A stretch of 64,000 nt of DNA from Parahoeflea halophila (GTDB taxonomy: Bacteria > Pseudomonadota > Alphaproteobacteria > Rhizobiales > Rhizobiaceae). The position numbers and the translations under genes were made by a program. The stretch lies in the NCBI RefSeq assembly GCF_900220985.1, contig NZ_OCPC01000001.1:784836-848835 (forward strand), read 5' to 3'. How positions within the stretch are numbered: the stretch's first letter is position 1; every line of letters begins with the position of its first letter. Below the pieces are notes generated by a model. It searched no databases, was not told the DNA's origin, and was given only the letters and a program-made list of their open reading frames with translations. Shown piece by piece: positions 60,508 to 64,000 of the stretch.

Positions 60508-61461
60508 CTAAAGAGCCCAGGGTGCGAACACTGCGGCATTGACGGCAACCAACTCGCCATGCCGCACCGTGTCACGCCGGGCCGGTGCCTCGACCACATC
60601 ATAGGCCGACTGATCGGCCAGAAGCGCACGCAGGGCCAGGGCGTTGAGCTTGTGGCCACCGCGATAGCTGCGGTAGCAGCCGATAAACTGTGCACCGGCC
60701 AGCGCCAGATCGCCCACGGCATCAAGCGTCTTGTGACGGACGAATTCGTCACGATAACGCAGACCCTCGATATTGACGACCTTGTCGTCATCGCCGATCA
60801 CAACGGAATTTTCCAGCGAAGAGCCCAGCGCATGGCCCGAAGCCCACAGCCGCTCCACGTCGCGCATGAACCCGAAGGTGCGAGCGCGCGCCAGTTCACG
60901 GCGGAACGTGTCGGCGGTCACCTCGCCCTTCCAGGACTGGCGGCCGATCAGCGGCGTTTCGAAATCGATGTCGATTTCAAAGCGTGTGCCATTGTGCGGG
61001 CTGAACTCCGCCCAGGACCCGCCCATCTCGATGCGGACCGGCTTGATCACGCGGATATAGCGGCGCTTGACCGAATGATTGACCAGACCTGCCGAATCGA
61101 GAGCCTCGATGAACACGGCTGCGCTGCCGTCCATGATCGGCACTTCGCCGCCATCAAGCTCAATGCTGATATTGTCGACGCCGAGTGCGTAGAGCGCAGC
61201 CATCAGATGCTCGACCGTCGCGATCGAGCGGTCGGGAGCTTTGCCCAGCAGCGTGCAAAGATCCGTCGAGCCTACCTGTGAGGATACGGCGCGAACGCTG
61301 ACGACGTCGCCGGATGCGAGCTGACGGTTGAAGACGACGCCGCTGTCGGGATCGGCAGGATGAAAGGAAATGGAAACAGCCTCACCGGAATGGACTCCGA
61401 TGCCAGAGAGTGAAATCGACCGCGCAATCGTGGTCTGCAAACCTACTACATCACTGCTCAT
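60508..61461 (-). CDS. lpxC: UDP-3-O-acyl-N-acetylglucosamine deacetylase
   Basis: The product is 317 residues from the ATG at 61461; a TTG seven codons upstream is also open. LpxC is the zinc amidase that commits the cell to lipid A synthesis. Zinc ligands are seen in STVEHLMAALYALG (His) and FVRHKTLDAVGDLALAG (His and Asp), and the general base His in SYRGGHKLNALALRAL. LSGIGVHSGEAVSISFHPAD is the family N-terminus. The length is normal. Confidence 0.97.
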   Translation of the reverse strand: MSSDVVGLQTTIARSISLSGIGVHSGEAVSISFHPADPDSGVVFNRQLASGDVVSVRAVSSQVGSTDLCTLLGKAPDRSIATVEHLMAALYALGVDNISIELDGGEVPIMDGSAAVFIEALDSAGLVNHSVKRRYIRVIKPVRIEMGGSWAEFSPHNGTRFEIDIDFETPLIGRQSWKGEVTADTFRRELARARTFGFMRDVERLWASGHALGSSLENSVVIGDDDKVVNIEGLRYRDEFVRHKTLDAVGDLALAGAQFIGCYRSYRGGHKLNALALRALLADQSAYDVVEAPARRDTVRHGELVAVNAAVFAPWAL

Positions 61462-61678
61462 GAATGTCGCCGTTTCCCGCAATACATGACACGGTCATTC
61501 ATGACCGCGCTATCCCCAATTGTCAGGAGCAGTGCCGAGCCTCCCCAGCTCTTCCGACCACCCCAGCCCATAGTTGTTGGCAGGCAAGATAGGATGATGG
61601 GCCTGACATGCCAAATCACGCTTTTTATCCTTCTGTTACGAACCTGCAACATTCGAAAGATCATGCTAAACAACCAGT

Positions 61679-61713
61679 TAAAAAAGACATGGCGGCCATC
61701 TGGCCGCCATGTC
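61679..61713 (-). terminator. Intrinsic terminator after ftsZ
   Basis: A perfect 13-bp inverted repeat, GACATGGCGGCCA/TGGCCGCCATGTC (61686-61698 and 61701-61713), is followed on the minus strand by TTTTTT (61685-61680). It lies 27 bp past the ftsZ stop. Confidence 0.9.
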
Positions 61714-61739
61714 CGTATTCGGCAACAACAGTCACGATA

Positions 61740-63467
61740 TCATTTCGCCTGACGGCGGAGGAAGGCCGGGATGTCGAGCTGTTCGTCGTCATGGCTGGAG
61801 CGAGGCTGCGGCATTGCCCGGCCCTGATCGTCCAGCTGCCCGCGGCGCGGCGCATAGACACTGGCTTCAGGCGACAGCGGGCGACGGGCCTGCGGCGCCG
61901 CAGCTGCCGGAGCGGCATGCTGAGTCTCGTCCTCTTCGCGGCGGCCCAGCGTGCTGGAAATCCGCTTGAGCAAGCCCATCGGGCCACGCTCGTCCGCATG
62001 TCCCTGCGGCTGAGCCCGATGCTCCATTTCAGCCTTCACGACAGGCGGAAAATCCTCCACGCGCGGCATCCGGGTCGACTGCATTTCCGGGCTCATTTCC
62101 GGCGGTGTGCGAACTGGCTGAGCGACCGGCTGCTGCGGTGCCGCCTCGGAAGCTGCCGCCGGCGCCGGGCGCTGCGGCGCGGTCATGGCCGGCTGCTGGG
62201 GGGCCGGTGCAGGCTGCCGCGGCGCATCGGCGAACAGCCGGCTGTTGGGCTGAAAGCCCGGCTGCGCGACCGGTGCGGGCTTGGCCGCCTGGCTCTGGGC
62301 TGCCAGCTCGATCTCGCTGGCAATATCGAGTTCGCGCTCGAGTTCGTCTTCCACGGAACGGATGGTTTGAGCCACCGGATCAGCAGGCCCGGCTGTTGCA
62401 GCCTGCGGCGCGGCGGCGGCTGGACGGGCCGTCTGCGGTGCCTGCGGCTTGACAGCTGTTGCCGGACGGGGTGCTGCGGGACGCTGCTCGACAGCCCCTT
62501 CGATCCGGTCGATGCCGGTGGCAACCACCGAAACCCGGATAAGGCCTTCGAGCGCTTCGTCGAACGTCGCACCCAGGATGATGTTGGCGTCGGCGTCGAC
62601 TTCCTCGCGGATGCGGGTCGCAGCTTCGTCGACTTCGAACAGGGTCATGTCGCGGCCGCCGGTGATCGAGATCAGCAGACCCTGAGCGCCCTTCATCGTG
62701 GTCTCGTCAAGCAGCGGGTTGGCAATCGCAGCTTCGGCGGCAGCCATTGCGCGGCCCTCGCCCGAAGCTTCGCCAGTGCCCATCATCGCGCGGCCCATCT
62801 CGCGCATCACCGAACGGACGTCGGCGAAGTCGAGGTTGATCAGGCCTTCCTTGACCATCAGGTCGGTGATGCACGCAACGCCGGAGTAGAGCACCTGGTC
62901 AGCCATTGCGAATGCGTCGGCAAAGGTGGTCTTGTCATTGGCGATGCGGAAAAGGTTCTGGTTCGGGATCACGATCAGCGTATCAACGCATTTCTGCAGT
63001 TCCTCGATACCCGCTTCGGCCAGACGCATCCGGCGCTGCCCTTCGAAATGGAATGGCTTGGTAACCACACCGACCGTCAGGATGCCCTTGTTGCGCGCGG
63101 CCTGGGCCACGACAGGAGCCGCGCCTGTGCCGGTGCCGCCGCCCATGCCTGCGGTGACGAAGCACATGTGGGTGCCGTTGAGGTGGTCGAGGATCTCGTC
63201 GATGCACTCTTCGGCGGCCGCGCGGCCGACTTCCGGCTGCGACCCGGCACCGAGGCCTTCGGTCACGGCGGCGCCGAGCTGGATGATACGTTCGGCCTTT
63301 GACATGGTCAAGGCCTGCGCGTCTGTATTAGCGACAACGAAATCAACACCCTGCAGTCCGGCATTGATCATGTTGTTGACGGCGTTTCCACCGCCGCCGC
63401 CGACCCCGAACACCGTGATGCGGGGCTTCAGCTCGGTGATGTCCGGCTTCTGCAAATTGATGGTCAT
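61740..63467 (-). CDS. ftsZ: Cell division protein FtsZ
   Basis: The product is 575 residues from the ATG at 63467 ([20 protein letters not shown]), after AAGGAAGG. The tubulin-like GTPase core has [20 protein letters not shown], the tubulin signature [10 protein letters not shown] and the T7 loop [14 protein letters not shown] long Pro/Ala/Gln-rich linker (about 330-560) precedes the C-terminal conserved peptide [12 protein letters not shown] that binds FtsA. This long-linker form is typical of alphaproteobacteria. A second, shorter ftsZ may exist elsewhere. It lies 57 bp after ftsA. Confidence 0.98.
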   Translation of the reverse strand: MTINLQKPDITELKPRITVFGVGGGGGNAVNNMINAGLQGVDFVVANTDAQALTMSKAERIIQLGAAVTEGLGAGSQPEVGRAAAEECIDEILDHLNGTHMCFVTAGMGGGTGTGAAPVVAQAARNKGILTVGVVTKPFHFEGQRRMRLAEAGIEELQKCVDTLIVIPNQNLFRIANDKTTFADAFAMADQVLYSGVACITDLMVKEGLINLDFADVRSVMREMGRAMMGTGEASGEGRAMAAAEAAIANPLLDETTMKGAQGLLISITGGRDMTLFEVDEAATRIREEVDADANIILGATFDEALEGLIRVSVVATGIDRIEGAVEQRPAAPRPATAVKPQAPQTARPAAAAPQAATAGPADPVAQTIRSVEDELERELDIASEIELAAQSQAAKPAPVAQPGFQPNSRLFADAPRQPAPAPQQPAMTAPQRPAPAAASEAAPQQPVAQPVRTPPEMSPEMQSTRMPRVEDFPPVVKAEMEHRAQPQGHADERGPMGLLKRISSTLGRREEDETQHAAPAAAAPQARRPLSPEASVYAPRRGQLDDQGRAMPQPRSSHDDEQLDIPAFLRRQAK

Positions 63468-63524
63468 GGCACCCGTTCCTTCCTTTGGCATGGCCGCACC
63501 GCCGCGTCGGCCAATTCGGTGAAT

Positions 63525-64000
63525 TCAAAAACTCTCTTTGAGCCACTGCCCCATGCGGGTCAGTCGGCCGCCGGCGCCGGTCATTGCGGCAAAGCCGCCC
63601 TCACCCGTGCCGTGTGATTCAAGATGTGCGACCTGGGGATAGATCATCAGGCCTACAGCAGTGGAGAATGTCGGCCCCTTCGCCGAAGCCGGCAGCCCGG
63701 AAACGCCCAGCGGCCGGCCGATACGCACGTTGCGCGCAAGGATCCGCCGGGCCGATTCCGCCAGTCCGGTCATCTGGCTGGCGCCGCCCGTCAGCACGAC
63801 CCGCTTGCCCACAAGCGAGCCGTAGCCCGACTGCTGGATCCGGTCGCGCAGCATTTCCAGTGTTTCCTCGACCCGGGCGCGCACAATGCGCGAAACAAGC
63901 CCGCGCGGCACATGGGTCGGCAGATCGCGTTCATCTTCACCAAATGGCGGAATCGAGATCACGTCGCGGTCTTCGCCTGCCTGCGGCAGTGCCGAACCGT
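63525..64000 (-). CDS. ftsA: Cell division protein FtsA, 3' part only
   Basis: The minus-strand frame is open to the right window edge; the last 158 residues or so are visible. It contains the actin-like phosphate/adenosine region VVLTGGASQMTGLAESARRI, GLPASAKGPTFSTAVGLMIY and the C-terminal amphipathic helix MGQWLKESF that attaches FtsA to the membrane. FtsA tethers FtsZ filaments. The order ftsA-ftsZ-lpxC is conserved. Confidence 0.96.
   Translation of the reverse strand, partial: GSALPQAGEDRDVISIPPFGEDERDLPTHVPRGLVSRIVRARVEETLEMLRDRIQQSGYGSLVGKRVVLTGGASQMTGLAESARRILARNVRIGRPLGVSGLPASAKGPTFSTAVGLMIYPQVAHLESHGTGEGGFAAMTGAGGRLTRMGQWLKESF

Overview
The window is high-GC chromosomal DNA from an alphaproteobacterium. 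Gene content points to the Hyphomicrobiales (Rhizobiaceae/Phyllobacteriaceae-like, for example a Hoeflea relative): an ftsA-ftsZ-lpxC-bamD-recN-ligA run, a UvrB of about 990 residues with a long N-terminal extension, a DUF1127 protein, CUT1 sugar transporters with two ATPases, and rhizobial-type palindromic repeats. The genus is an inference from protein families, not a database match.

Left part (1-17.6 kb): a truncated dgcN-like gene (D-glutamate catabolism) and a polytopic membrane protein. Next comes a scar of an old integrated element: a frameshifted tyrosine recombinase followed by a decayed tRNA-Arg-like sequence. A complete catabolic locus follows. A LacI-type repressor is divergent from a CUT1 ABC transporter (binding protein, two permeases, a 62-residue membrane protein, two ATPases) and a fused DhaK-DhaL kinase. 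Two identical 16-bp palindromes lie in the divergent promoter region. After it lie an hsdR remnant and an IS3-family remnant, packed against an intact tRNA-Lys(CTT). Then, all on the minus strand, come PhzF, a NUDIX hydrolase, an EEP-family nuclease/phosphatase and a DUF922 secreted protease.

Middle (17.6-28.5 kb): a sharply AT-rich island (about 18.35-20.47 kb) holds two overlapping minus-strand genes, a ParA-like ATPase and a SIR2-domain protein. This is the best candidate in the window for an undescribed (probably anti-phage) system. A mosaic of palindromic repeats separates it from uvrB, and one further palindromic element lies in frame inside the 3' end of uvrB. Beyond it are a multi-PAS hybrid histidine kinase with two receiver domains and a solitary HNH endonuclease of lower GC.

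Right part (28.5-64 kb): mostly core and housekeeping genes. They include a SAM methyltransferase, a tetR-CPBP protease operon with a clear operator palindrome, an MBL-fold hydrolase, a zinc metallopeptidase, gamma-glutamyltransferase, an EEP-family protein, cardiolipin synthase, CreA and SCO. A K+/Na+:H+ antiporter overlaps prmA; then come a DUF1127 protein with terminator, aminopeptidase P, AzlCD, two GGDEF-EAL proteins (one MHYT, one PAS), a spermidine synthase-like protein, a PiT phosphate transporter and an unusual lipoprotein with alpha/beta-hydrolase-like motifs. The window ends with ligA, an unknown 209-residue protein, recN, bamD, lpxC, ftsZ and the 3' part of ftsA.

Limits: everything comes from reading sequence and translations. 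Domain borders are approximate, and no homology search, structure prediction or promoter model was run.
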